DNA from: Betaproteobacteria bacterium
GTDB taxonomy: Bacteria; Pseudomonadota; Gammaproteobacteria; Burkholderiales; SG8-39
NCBI GenBank assembly: GCA_005882235.1
Contig: VBCT01000060.1
Location: forward strand, 1-9,176
DNA: 9,176 bases
Direction: 5' to 3'
The notes under the pieces: model-generated
Database searches by the model: none
What the model saw: only the letters and a program-made list of their open reading frames with translations
Told to the model about the DNA's origin: nothing
Shown here: piece after piece, positions 1 through 6,710 of the stretch
How the letters are laid out: each line of letters opens with the position of its first letter
How positions within the stretch are numbered: the stretch's first letter is position 1
Made by a program: the position numbers and the translations under genes

Positions 1-978
1 GATATCCTCCCTGGGCATCGGCAGGATCTTGCTCTTCGCCGCCTCCAGGTCCACCTGGATGAAGAGCGCGACATAAAAAAGGAGCGCGGGTATGACCGCC
101 GCCAGGGCGACTTCGTAGAAGGGCACCTGGAGAAACTCGGCCATGATGAAGGCCGCGATCCCCATGACGGGGGGCGTGATCTGGCCCCCCGTCGAGGCGC
201 AGGCTTCGATCGCGGCGGCGAGATGCGGCCGGAACCCCGCGCGCTTCATCAGCGGAATCGTCACCGTGCCCACCGTCATGACGTTCGAGACGATGTTGCC
301 GGAGATCGATCCGAACAAGGACGAGCCCACGATGGCGATCTTGGCAGGACCGCCGCGGTACTTGCCCATCAGCGCCATCGCGATCCCGGTGAAAAAAGTC
401 GAGCCGCCCGCCTTGAGGAGAACCTGGCCGAAGAAAACGTACACCACCACGACTGTCGCGATGATCTTGATCGCGATGCCGAGAATCGCGCTCGAATCCC
501 ACACCAGGTAATAGGCCAGGCGCGGCAGAGGAATCGAGCGCGCGGCGAACTCCCCGGGCAGGGCTCCCCCGAACATCGCGAGCGCGATGAAAGCGAGCGT
601 GGTGTAGAAAAGCGCGGCGCCGGAAGTGCGGCGCAGCCCTTCGAGAAAGAGCACGAGCAGCGCTCCCGCGGCGAGGAGCCCGTCCCAAGGCTGCTTCGAG
701 GTGAGCTCGGAGAGGCTCGCATAGCGAATCGCGAGGTAAGCCGACGCGGCGAATCCGGCGATCGCCGCAACGAGGTCGTACCAGGGCACCGCGCCCGCGC
801 GACCGCGCTCGCCGGCGGCGGACACGTGCAGGAACACGAGGGGCGTGGCGATCGCAAGCAGCCCGGCCAGAACCTGCTCGGTGTAGAGCGAGAGCCCCGC
901 CATCCGGAACAGATCCGCGGACAACGCGATCGCGGCGCAGGTGAGAACGACCGCGAGTACGCTGATGAGCCTCCCCAT
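1..978 (-). CDS. TRAP transporter fused permease (DctQM/12TM-fusion type), 3' end missing
   Basis: This is the inner-membrane permease of a TRAP transporter, which imports small organic acids using the sodium or proton gradient together with a periplasmic binding protein. The first 326 residues are visible; the gene runs off the left edge, so about half of a usual 600-700-residue fusion is present. Residues 1-190 are hydrophobic segments (roughly 5-20, 37-52, 66-84, 101-113, 122-138, 163-183) resembling the fused small-subunit part. From about 192 the DctM-type part begins, with the hallmark GKYRGGPAKIAIVG followed by GSISGNIVSNV (205-233) and STGGQITPPVMG (262-273). The start is the ATG at 978, because an in-frame TAG lies four codons upstream; no good Shine-Dalgarno site precedes it. 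It is divergent from the Bug gene at 1094. No TRAP binding protein (DctP or TAXI type) is visible; it may lie to the left. Family assignment is firm; the substrate is unknown. Confidence 0.92.
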   Translation of the reverse strand, partial: MGRLISVLAVVLTCAAIALSADLFRMAGLSLYTEQVLAGLLAIATPLVFLHVSAAGERGRAGAVPWYDLVAAIAGFAASAYLAIRYASLSELTSKQPWDGLLAAGALLVLFLEGLRRTSGAALFYTTLAFIALAMFGGALPGEFAARSIPLPRLAYYLVWDSSAILGIAIKIIATVVVVYVFFGQVLLKAGGSTFFTGIAMALMGKYRGGPAKIAIVGSSLFGSISGNIVSNVMTVGTVTIPLMKRAGFRPHLAAAIEACASTGGQITPPVMGIAAFIMAEFLQVPFYEVALAAVIPALLFYVALFIQVDLEAAKSKILPMPREDI

Positions 979-1093
979 TGGACAACTCTATCGAGAGCGG
1001 CCCGCCCGCGCAATCCCGATGCTTCCCCTGTGCCGCCGCGAAAGGAGTTGAAGCCCCGCACCGCGACGTGGCAATCTATGCGCAGGAGGAAAC
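979..1093. promoter_or_regulatory. Divergent intergenic region between TRAP permease and Bug gene
   Basis: This 115-bp gap must hold the promoters of both divergent genes. On the plus strand TTGAAG at 1048-1053 is a passable -35 box, but no convincing -10 follows at the right distance. On the minus strand TAGAGT just upstream of the TRAP start is a weak -10 match. The only strong signal is AGGAGG at 1084-1089, four bases before the ATG at 1094, an excellent ribosome binding site that fixes that start. I see no clear operator palindrome. Confidence 0.45.
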
Positions 1094-2065
1094 ATGAGAT
1101 CACGACTCGCCGCGCGGCTCGCGTGCCTCGCCGCCGCCTCATCCATGGCCGCGACGGCCCACGCGCAGCAGGACTTCCCGAACAAGCCCGTCCACATCAT
1201 CGTCGGCTACGCCGCCGGCGGCGGCAACGACATCATCGTGCGCGTGGTGGCGCCGAAGATGTCCGAGGGCCTGGGGCAGCCGGTGATCATCGAGAACAAG
1301 CCCGGCGCGCAGGGGATCATCTCCTGCGAATACGTCGCCAAGTCCGCGCCCGACGGCTATACGCTGCTCATGGGGCCGAGCGGCCCCATGACCATGAACC
1401 CGGCGATCTATTCGAAGCTCCCGTACGCGCCGCTCAAGGATTTCGCTCCGATCTCGATGATCGGAGATTTTCCGCTGATCCTGGTGGTGAGCGCGTCGCT
1501 CCCGGCGAATTCGGTGAAGGAGCTGATCGCCTACGCCAAGGCGCGGCCGGACAAGGTGAACTACGCGGCGAGCGCCGCGCCCTTCCAGCTCGCGGCCGAG
1601 CTCTTCAATCAGAAAACGGGGACGAAATTCGTCCACATTCCCTACAAGAGCAGCGGCGAATCCGTCGGAGCGGTGATGTCGGGACAGGTGACCATGACCA
1701 TCATGGACCCGCCACCGGCGATCGGTCCGCTGAAGGGCGGCAAGGTGCGCGGGCTCGCCGTGACTTCGGCCTCGCGCGACCCGAGCATGCCGGACGTGCC
1801 GACACTTACCGAGGCCGGCGTTCCGGACGTCGAAATCCGCCTCTTCACGGGGTTTCTCGCACCCGCAGCCACGCCGAGCGCGATCGTGAAGCGGCTGCAG
1901 CAGGAATTGGCGCGCGTGGTGAAGCTCCCGGAGATCAAGGAGCGGCTGGATCAGATGGCGATCGTTCCCTCGGGCAACACGCCCGAGGAATTCCGCGGGA
2001 TCATCGCAAGGGACATCGCCAAGTGGACGGCGGTGGCGAAGGCCGCCAACATCAAGGCGGACTAG
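1094..2065 (+). CDS. Bug/TctC-family periplasmic solute-binding protein (first copy)
   Basis: This is an exported binding protein of the Bug family (tripartite tricarboxylate transporter receptor, TctC-like), which captures small carboxylated solutes in the periplasm. It has 323 residues, normal for the family. Residues 1-24 form a signal peptide (basic n-region, alanine-rich core, cleavage after AHA24). The mature part carries the family signatures: the AGGGND loop at 41-46 with the substrate-loop aspartate D46, VIIENKPGAQG (64-74), SAPDGYT (84-90), HIPYKSSGE (181-189), and a C-terminal lobe with FLAPAATP (254-261). The start is set by a perfect AGGAGG four bases upstream. No TctA/TctB membrane genes are present, as is common for orphan Bug proteins. 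It is divergent from the TRAP permease and its stop codon interlocks with that of the opposing MetE-like gene. An intrinsic terminator follows at 2084-2103. The ligand is unknown. Confidence 0.96.
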   Translation: MRSRLAARLACLAAASSMAATAHAQQDFPNKPVHIIVGYAAGGGNDIIVRVVAPKMSEGLGQPVIIENKPGAQGIISCEYVAKSAPDGYTLLMGPSGPMTMNPAIYSKLPYAPLKDFAPISMIGDFPLILVVSASLPANSVKELIAYAKARPDKVNYAASAAPFQLAAELFNQKTGTKFVHIPYKSSGESVGAVMSGQVTMTIMDPPPAIGPLKGGKVRGLAVTSASRDPSMPDVPTLTEAGVPDVEIRLFTGFLAPAATPSAIVKRLQQELARVVKLPEIKERLDQMAIVPSGNTPEEFRGIIARDIAKWTAVAKAANIKAD

Positions 2066-3279
2066 CGCTTCGCCTTCTTCCTTCGCGCGGGCGCGCGTTT
2101 TTTCTTCGACGGCCGGTCCGGCCGCATCCACAATCGCCTGCTCGCCAGGCGCGCGCCTTGCGCGAGCGCCTCGAGCTTCGCCCACGCGATCTCCGGGCTT
2201 CCCACCCGCGGCCCGAGGCCGCAGTCGGTCCCGCCCATGACGTTCTCGCGGCCGAGGAGCTTCGCATAGCGGAGCAGCCGCTCGGCAACGAGCTCCGGGT
2301 GCTCGATGAAATCGCAGCAGTGGCCGACGACGCCGGGAATGAGCACCGCGCCCTCGGGCGGCTTCACGTCTTCGAACACGCGCCATTCGTGCTCGTGCAC
2401 CGGGTTCGATGCCTCGATCGAGTAGCTCGAGGCGCGCACGCGGAAGATGATGTCGACGATATCCTCGAGCGGGATGTCGCTCCTGTGCGGCCCGTGGAAG
2501 CTCCCCCAGCAGACGTGCAGGCGCACTTTCTCCCGCGGAATGCCGCGCAGCGCGTGGTTGATCGCGTCCACGCGCAGCGTCGCGTACTTGCGGTACTCGC
2601 GCACGCTCATGTCCGGGTACATCTGCCAGCCGTCGGGGAGATCCGGGTCATCGATCTGCAAGAGGAACCCGGCGTCGACGATCGCCTTGTACTCCTCCCG
2701 CATCGCCTCGGCGATGGCCTCGACGAAGGCCTCTTCGCTCGGGTAGTGCTCGTTCCGCAGCCAATGCTCGATCGTTCCCGGCGTATTCGCGGGAAGAAAA
2801 GCCTCCGCGGCCTTCGCGCCTTTCAGCGCCGCCCTGAAATTCCCGAAATCCTCCTCGAGCGCGGTCTGGCCGACGTACTCGAGCGGCGCAACGCAGACCG
2901 CGAGCTGCCGGCGCTGCGCGGCGCCGGTGAGCGCGCCCCTGCCGCCCGCGAAGTACCGGGGGAAATCCTTCGCGTCGCGGGCGGTGATGTTGAGCGGCGC
3001 CGGATCCACGCCCGGCCGGTAGTCGCGCATCTCGAAGCCGGCGAGGCGCTCGCGCACGTAATTGGTGAAGTTGGTCTTGCCGAGCTCGCCGTCGTTGACG
3101 CTGTCGACGCCGCAGTCGAGCTGCTTGCGCACCACGCCGGCGACTTCGTCGCGCAGCTTCGAAGCGAGCGCGTCCTTGTCGTAGAGCCTGCCTTCCGCCC
3201 GGGCAAAGATCATTTCGCGCAGCTCCGGGGAACGCGGCAGAGCTCCCGCATGCGTGGTGAGAATCCGCTCTCGCGCCAT
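2062..3279 (-). CDS. MetE-core-like (COG0620) zinc methyl/alkyltransferase, form A
   Basis: This 405-residue protein belongs to the family of the C-terminal catalytic domain of cobalamin-independent methionine synthase (Meth_synt_2 / UROD-MetE-like barrel), whose members use zinc to activate a thiol for alkyl transfer. It lacks the N-terminal half of true MetE. The expected zinc ligands are H255 and C257 (LHVCWG), E289 (SIEAS) and C353 (GGTDCGLG). Other family features are THAGALPR (9-16), NDGELG (62-67), LQIDDPDL (207-214) and EHPELVAERL (326-335). The spacing and the EHPELVAERL / GTDCG block look more like the epoxyalkane:CoM-transferase-type branch than methionine synthase itself, so the methyl donor and acceptor are uncertain. 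The last 16 residues are a Lys/Arg-rich tail outside the barrel. A GGGGAGAGG ribosome site precedes the ATG. It lies 29 bp after the second Bug gene on the same strand, probably in one operon, and its TAG shares the CTAG at 2062-2065 with the convergent gene's stop. Confidence 0.93.
   Translation of the reverse strand: MARERILTTHAGALPRSPELREMIFARAEGRLYDKDALASKLRDEVAGVVRKQLDCGVDSVNDGELGKTNFTNYVRERLAGFEMRDYRPGVDPAPLNITARDAKDFPRYFAGGRGALTGAAQRRQLAVCVAPLEYVGQTALEEDFGNFRAALKGAKAAEAFLPANTPGTIEHWLRNEHYPSEEAFVEAIAEAMREEYKAIVDAGFLLQIDDPDLPDGWQMYPDMSVREYRKYATLRVDAINHALRGIPREKVRLHVCWGSFHGPHRSDIPLEDIVDIIFRVRASSYSIEASNPVHEHEWRVFEDVKPPEGAVLIPGVVGHCCDFIEHPELVAERLLRYAKLLGRENVMGGTDCGLGPRVGSPEIAWAKLEALAQGARLASRRLWMRPDRPSKKKRAPARRKKAKR
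2084..2103 (+). terminator. Rho-independent terminator of the first Bug gene, inside the opposing gene
   Basis: A five-base-pair all-GC stem (CGCGC at 2084-2088, GCGCG at 2093-2097) with a four-base loop is followed immediately by six thymines (2098-2103). It lies 18 bases after the stop codon of the first Bug gene and fits an intrinsic terminator for that transcript. It sits wholly within the last codons of the convergent MetE-like gene. The stem is short, so terminator strength is inferred, not shown. Confidence 0.7.
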
Positions 3280-3308
3280 CCCTCTCCCCGTCGATCCGAA
3301 CCGCCGGG

Positions 3309-4277
3309 CTAATCGGCGGTGATGTTGTTCTTCCTGATGACCGCCGCCCAGCGCGCGTGATCGCGCCGCATCAGGGCGCTCAGCTCCTCGGGGGAGGAAG
3401 ACGCCGCGTCCAGGCCCTGCTTCTCGAAGTTCGCCCTGATTTCCGGAAGCGAGAGGATGGCGCGCAGCTCGGAGTCGAGCTTGGCGACGACCGGGGCGGG
3501 CGTGCCCTTGGGCGCCATGAACGCGTACCACATGTCGACGTCCGCGCCTTTTACCCCCGACTCCTGCAGGCTGGGGACATCCGGCGCGTTCGGGTGGCGT
3601 TTCGCGCTGCCCACCGCGAGCGCCTTGAGCCTGCCGGCCTTGACGTGAGGCATGGCGACGTGGATCGGGACGAAACCGACGTTGACCTCCCCGGAGAGGA
3701 GGTCGGTGAGCGCGCCGGCGCTGCCCTTGTAGGGCACGTGCAGCAGGTTCGTTCCGGTCAGGTCCTTGAACAGCTCCATCGACATGTGATGCGGCGTGCC
3801 CACGCCCGGAGAGGCGTAAGTGAGCTTGCCGGGGTTCGCCTTCGCCTGCGCGATCAGATCGGCGACCGAATTGATGTTCGCCTTGGGATTGGCGGTGAGA
3901 AGCAGGGTTCCCCAGGCGGCGAGCGAGATGGGCGAGAAGTCGGTGAGCGGGTCGTAGGGAACGTTGCGGTACAGGGTGGCCGCGATCAGCATGGTGTTCG
4001 CCGTGATCATCACCGTGTGCCCGTCCGGCGCGGAGCGCGCGACCATCTCGGCGCCGATGTTCCCGCTCGCCCCGGGCTTGTTCTCGATGACGATGGGCTG
4101 TCCCAGGCGCTCGGAGAGCTTCGGTCCGACGCTGCGCGCAATCATGTCCATGCCGGTGCCCGGCGTGAACGGAACGATGACCTTGATCGGCTGGGACGGA
4201 TAGGCCTGCGCCAGCGCGCCGGACGCCGGCACGATCGCGCACGCCGCGAGGCCGATTCGGAAAATGACGCCGTGCAT
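3309..4277 (-). CDS. Bug/TctC-family periplasmic solute-binding protein (second copy)
   Basis: This is a second exported Bug-type binding protein, 322 residues from the ATG at 4277. Residues 1-23 are a signal peptide (MHGVIFRIGLAACAIV core, cleavage after ALA23 or AQA25). Family signatures are PFTPGTGMD (36-44) with loop aspartate D44, IVIENKPGASGNIG (62-75), SAPDGHT (82-88), HVPYKGSAGAL (180-190) and FMAPKGTP (253-260). It is clearly a different protein from the plus-strand Bug copy, so the two probably bind different ligands. A longer reading frame from a GTG at 4340 exists, but it would put 21 polar residues before the signal peptide and is rejected. The chosen ATG has no Shine-Dalgarno site; a TACAAT hexamer lies seven bases upstream, so the message could be leaderless. 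It is first in a probable two-gene operon with MetE-like form A and shares a divergent control region with MetE-like form B. Confidence 0.95.
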   Translation of the reverse strand: MHGVIFRIGLAACAIVPASGALAQAYPSQPIKVIVPFTPGTGMDMIARSVGPKLSERLGQPIVIENKPGASGNIGAEMVARSAPDGHTVMITANTMLIAATLYRNVPYDPLTDFSPISLAAWGTLLLTANPKANINSVADLIAQAKANPGKLTYASPGVGTPHHMSMELFKDLTGTNLLHVPYKGSAGALTDLLSGEVNVGFVPIHVAMPHVKAGRLKALAVGSAKRHPNAPDVPSLQESGVKGADVDMWYAFMAPKGTPAPVVAKLDSELRAILSLPEIRANFEKQGLDAASSSPEELSALMRRDHARWAAVIRKNNITAD

Positions 4278-4432
4278 CGTCTGTATTGTAGCGTGATTGC
4301 AGCCGGGCCCGGCCGGGCGCGCGTCCCATTGTCGTCCCACTTTCGCGTGGCACCGGAAAAAGGTTGACAGCGCGCGGCGCTTCGCCTCAAATTCCTTTCC
4401 CCAGTCCCCTGCAGCACCCGCCGGGAGTCATC
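4278..4432. promoter_or_regulatory. Divergent control region with overlapping GC palindromes
   Basis: This 155-bp gap separates the minus-strand Bug/MetE-A operon from plus-strand MetE-B. For the minus strand, TACAAT (4290 to 4285) is a good -10 match but has no -35 match. Where that -35 box would fall lies a perfect 12-bp palindrome, GCCGGGCCCGGC (4302-4313), overlapping a perfect 10-bp one, CCCGGCCGGG (4308-4317). This could be a regulator site, though such palindromes also arise by chance in GC-rich DNA. The plus-strand promoter is listed separately. Confidence 0.4.
4364..4392 (+). promoter_or_regulatory. Sigma70-type promoter of MetE-like form B
   Basis: A perfect -35 hexamer TTGACA (4364-4369) is followed after exactly 17 bases by TCAAAT (4387-4392), which matches four of six -10 positions. 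Transcription would start near 4399, giving a 5' leader of about 34 bases that contains GGGAG (4423-4427), five bases before the ATG at 4433. It is the best-looking promoter in the window. Confidence 0.7.
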
Positions 4433-5542
4433 ATGGCACAACGCACCGCCCCACCCTTTCGCGCCGACCACGTCGGAAGTCTCTTGCGCCCCGCCGAGCT
4501 GCACGAGGCGCGCGCCAAGGCGAAGCGCGGCGAGATGAGCGCGGAAGCGCTCCGCGCCCTGCAGGACAAGCACATCCGCGAGGCGGTGGCGAAACAGGAA
4601 TCGGTCGGCATGCAGCTCGTCACCGACGGCGAGTTCCGCCGCGACTGGTGGCACATCGATTTCATCCACGGCTTCGACGGCGTGGAGCTCGCCGCGGGCG
4701 ACGCCTACGGCGACGCGAAGTTCAAGAATACCGAGGAGCAGCCGCCCTTCATGACGGTGAAGAGCAGGATCCGGCGCGCGAAACCCTCCATGCTCGAGCA
4801 CTTCAAGTTCCTGAAGTCGGTCGCGAAGCGCACGCCCAAGTTCACCATGCCTTCGCCCGCGATGCTGCACGCGCGCGGAGACCGCGCCTCGCTCAAGAAG
4901 ACCTATCCCGACCTGGACGAGTTCTGGTCCGACCTCACCCGGGCGTACCGCGAGGAAATTGCCGACCTGTACAAGGCCGGTTGCCGCTACCTGCAGATCG
5001 ACGACACGACGATCGCCATGTGGGGCGACCCGAAGGTCCAGGAGCAGTTCAAGAAGCTCGGCGACGACCCGAAGAAGGACGCGGCGATGTACGCCGACGC
5101 GGTGAACGCCGCGATCCGCGACGTGCCGGAGGACATGACGGTCGCGATCCACACCTGCCGCGGCAACTTCAAGAGCACCTGGCTCGCGAGCGGCGCGTAC
5201 GCCGATTTCGTCGCCGAGCGCGTGTTCACCGGCCTCGAGGTCGACGCCTTCTTCCTCGAGTACGACACCGAGCGCGCCGGCGGCTTCGAGCCGCTGCGCT
5301 ACGTGCCGAAGGGGAAGACCGTCGTGCTGGGCCTCGTCAGCTCCAAGGTGCCGGAGCTGGAGAAGAAGGACGAGCTCAGGCGCCGCATCGACGCCGCGGC
5401 GAAATTCGTGCCGCTTGAGAACCTGTGCCTCTCACCGCAGTGCGGATTCTCCAGCACCCACCACGGCAACAAGCTCACCGCCGACGACCAGTGGCGGAAG
5501 CTCGGGCTGGTGCTCGAAGTCTCGAGGAGTGTGTGGGGGTGA
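4433..5542 (+). CDS. MetE-core-like (COG0620) methyltransferase, form B (YxjG/YxjH-like)
   Basis: This 369-residue cytoplasmic enzyme is of the single-domain MetE-like type often annotated as 5-methyltetrahydropteroyltriglutamate-homocysteine methyltransferase, resembling Bacillus YxjG/YxjH. Visible features are the N-terminal DHVGSLLRP (12-20), TDGEFRRDWW (64-73), LQIDD (187-191), the zinc ligand pair H240 and C242 (IHTCRGN), E276 (FLEYD), and C337 in SPQCGFSSTHHGN (334-346). All four metal ligands of the MetE core are therefore present, while the folate-binding N-terminal half of MetE is absent. Homocysteine or another thiol is the likely acceptor; the donor is open. The start at ATG 4433 has GGGAG five bases upstream and sits downstream of a strong promoter; a TTG extension to 4364 would start on the -35 box and is rejected. 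It is divergent from the second Bug gene and its TGA directly abuts the TAG of the convergent aldolase gene. It is distantly alike to form A but not a recent duplicate. Confidence 0.93.
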   Translation: MAQRTAPPFRADHVGSLLRPAELHEARAKAKRGEMSAEALRALQDKHIREAVAKQESVGMQLVTDGEFRRDWWHIDFIHGFDGVELAAGDAYGDAKFKNTEEQPPFMTVKSRIRRAKPSMLEHFKFLKSVAKRTPKFTMPSPAMLHARGDRASLKKTYPDLDEFWSDLTRAYREEIADLYKAGCRYLQIDDTTIAMWGDPKVQEQFKKLGDDPKKDAAMYADAVNAAIRDVPEDMTVAIHTCRGNFKSTWLASGAYADFVAERVFTGLEVDAFFLEYDTERAGGFEPLRYVPKGKTVVLGLVSSKVPELEKKDELRRRIDAAAKFVPLENLCLSPQCGFSSTHHGNKLTADDQWRKLGLVLEVSRSVWG

Positions 5543-6661
5543 CTACCACACTGCCCCTCTCGCAGTGACCGCCCACAGCGCCTCGACCTTTCCCTTGCGC
5601 ACGCAGACGAACCAGTCGTAGAGATTCACCGTCGGGTCGCAATGGCCCGGCACGAGCAGCAGCTTCTCGCCGAGCTTCGGAGCTTTCGCTGCTGCGGCGA
5701 TCTTCAGCACGCCGTGCTCGTCCGAAGCCCTGACGTACTCGACGCCCGGCCGCTCGTGCACCTGCGGCATGCCCGAGTCCACGCTCGAAGCCTTGAGCCC
5801 GGCATCGAGCACCGCGTGGCCGGGCGAAGGCGCGCTCATCACCGTGGCGAGGACGAAAAGGCTCTGCTCGAAGCGCGGCCACCCTTCTTCCCACAGGTTC
5901 CGATTGTAGTCGGCGTCCATAAACACGTAGGAGCCCGGCTGGATCTCGTTGTAGACGCGGCTCGCGCTCTCCAGCATGAACGTGCCCGTTCCCGCGCCGG
6001 TGACCGTTTCGCAGGCGATGCCCGAGTTTGCGATCAGGGTTTTAGTGAGCCTCGCTTTTTCCGCCGCGGCGGCGATCGCCGCGCGGCGTTCCCGGGGATC
6101 GCGAACGTGCTGAACAGACCCGTGATAGGCGTGCAGGCCGGCGAAGCGCAGGCCGCGGCAGGAAGCGACGCGGCGCGCGAGCGCGAGCGCGGGCTCACCC
6201 GCCTCGATACCGCAACGGTGCGCACCGACGTCGATTTCGACCAGCACGTCGAGGCGCACGTCTTCGGCGCGCGCTGCGGCGTCCAGTTCGGCGACGTTGC
6301 CTGCGTCGTCGGCGAGGACGCCGACCTTGGCCTCGCGCACAAGCCGGGCGAGGCAGGCGAGCTTCTGCTTTCCCACGATCTCGTTCGTAACGAGCACGTC
6401 GGCGACACCGCCTGCGACCAGCGCCTCGGCCTCGCTCACCTTCTGGCAGCACACGCCGACCGCGCCCGCGGCGATCTGCGCTCGCGCGATCTCGGCGCAC
6501 TTGTGGCTCTTCGCGTGCGGCCGCAGGCGCACGCCGCTGCCCTTCACCGCATCCGCCATGCGCAGGAGGTTGCGCTCGAGCGCGTCCAGATCGAGAACGA
6601 GCGCCGGCGTGTCGACTTCGTCGAGGGCGATCCCGATCGAGGCGCGAGGGGACAGCGGCAT
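5543..6661 (-). CDS. PLP-dependent D-threonine / 3-hydroxy-D-aspartate aldolase-type enzyme (DSD1 family)
   Basis: This 372-residue enzyme has the alanine-racemase-like barrel fold of the metal-activated D-threonine aldolase family, which also includes D-serine dehydratase and 3-hydroxyaspartate aldolase. These cleave or dehydrate D-beta-hydroxy amino acids, for example giving glycine plus an aldehyde. Evidence: DTPALVLDLDALERN (17-31), the PLP lysine K51 in RPHAKSHKC (47-55), VEIDVGAHRCGI (141-152), HAYHGSVQH (177-185), the phosphate-binding GAGTGTF (222-228), and the C-terminal metal motif PGHCDPTVN (338-346) with H340 and D342. The length is typical. The exact reaction cannot be assigned among the subfamilies. 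The start is bounded by an in-frame TAG four codons upstream of ATG 6661; there is no Shine-Dalgarno site, and TAGAAT lies nine bases upstream. Its stop touches that of the convergent MetE-like gene. Confidence 0.93.
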   Translation of the reverse strand: MPLSPRASIGIALDEVDTPALVLDLDALERNLLRMADAVKGSGVRLRPHAKSHKCAEIARAQIAAGAVGVCCQKVSEAEALVAGGVADVLVTNEIVGKQKLACLARLVREAKVGVLADDAGNVAELDAAARAEDVRLDVLVEIDVGAHRCGIEAGEPALALARRVASCRGLRFAGLHAYHGSVQHVRDPRERRAAIAAAAEKARLTKTLIANSGIACETVTGAGTGTFMLESASRVYNEIQPGSYVFMDADYNRNLWEEGWPRFEQSLFVLATVMSAPSPGHAVLDAGLKASSVDSGMPQVHERPGVEYVRASDEHGVLKIAAAAKAPKLGEKLLLVPGHCDPTVNLYDWFVCVRKGKVEALWAVTARGAVW

Positions 6662-6670
6662 GGCGCCGCC

Positions 6671-6698
6671 ATTCTAGCGCGCCGACTGCAATTGCCCA
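6671..6698 (-). promoter_or_regulatory. Putative promoter just upstream of the aldolase gene
   Basis: On the minus strand TGGGCA (6698 to 6693, four of six matches to TTGACA) and TAGAAT (6676 to 6671, five of six matches to TATAAT) are 16 bases apart. The -10 box ends nine bases before the ATG at 6661, so the transcript would have almost no 5' leader, consistent with the missing ribosome binding site. Overlap of the TAGAAT with the upstream stop codon means this could also be coincidence. Confidence 0.4.
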
Positions 6699-6710
6699 GC
6701 CGATAGCCGG

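Noticed and set aside
2042..2060. Inverted repeat CCGCC / GGCGG beyond the stop of MetE-like A, as a terminator for the minus-strand operon
   Set aside because: Five pairs, eight-base loop, no U-tract on the minus strand, and it is coding sequence of the first Bug gene.
223..3312. A 1029-codon open frame on the plus strand crossing several genes
   Set aside because: It is Arg/Pro/Glu-rich with no recognisable domain and runs antisense or out of frame to four well-supported genes; long shadow frames are typical of very GC-rich DNA.
4278..4340. GTG-initiated extension of the second Bug protein
   Set aside because: It would place 21 non-hydrophobic residues before a normal signal peptide and has no ribosome site.
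3357..4367. A 336-codon plus-strand frame antisense to the second Bug gene
   Set aside because: It mirrors the codon structure of the real Bug gene, has low-complexity Arg/Gly/Val/Asp composition, and has no start signals or domain.
4364..4432. TTG-initiated N-terminal extension of MetE-like B
   Set aside because: The TTG is part of the TTGACA -35 box, there is no ribosome site before it, and the family N-terminus begins near the ATG at 4433.
5549..5567. Hairpin CACTGC / GCAGTG after the stop of MetE-like B
   Set aside because: The stem is only six pairs with a seven-base loop and no U-tract, and it lies inside the aldolase coding region; not a convincing terminator.
5642..6706. A 354-codon plus-strand frame antisense to the aldolase gene
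   Set aside because: It is the shadow of a gene with clear PLP and metal motifs; its own product looks like nothing known.
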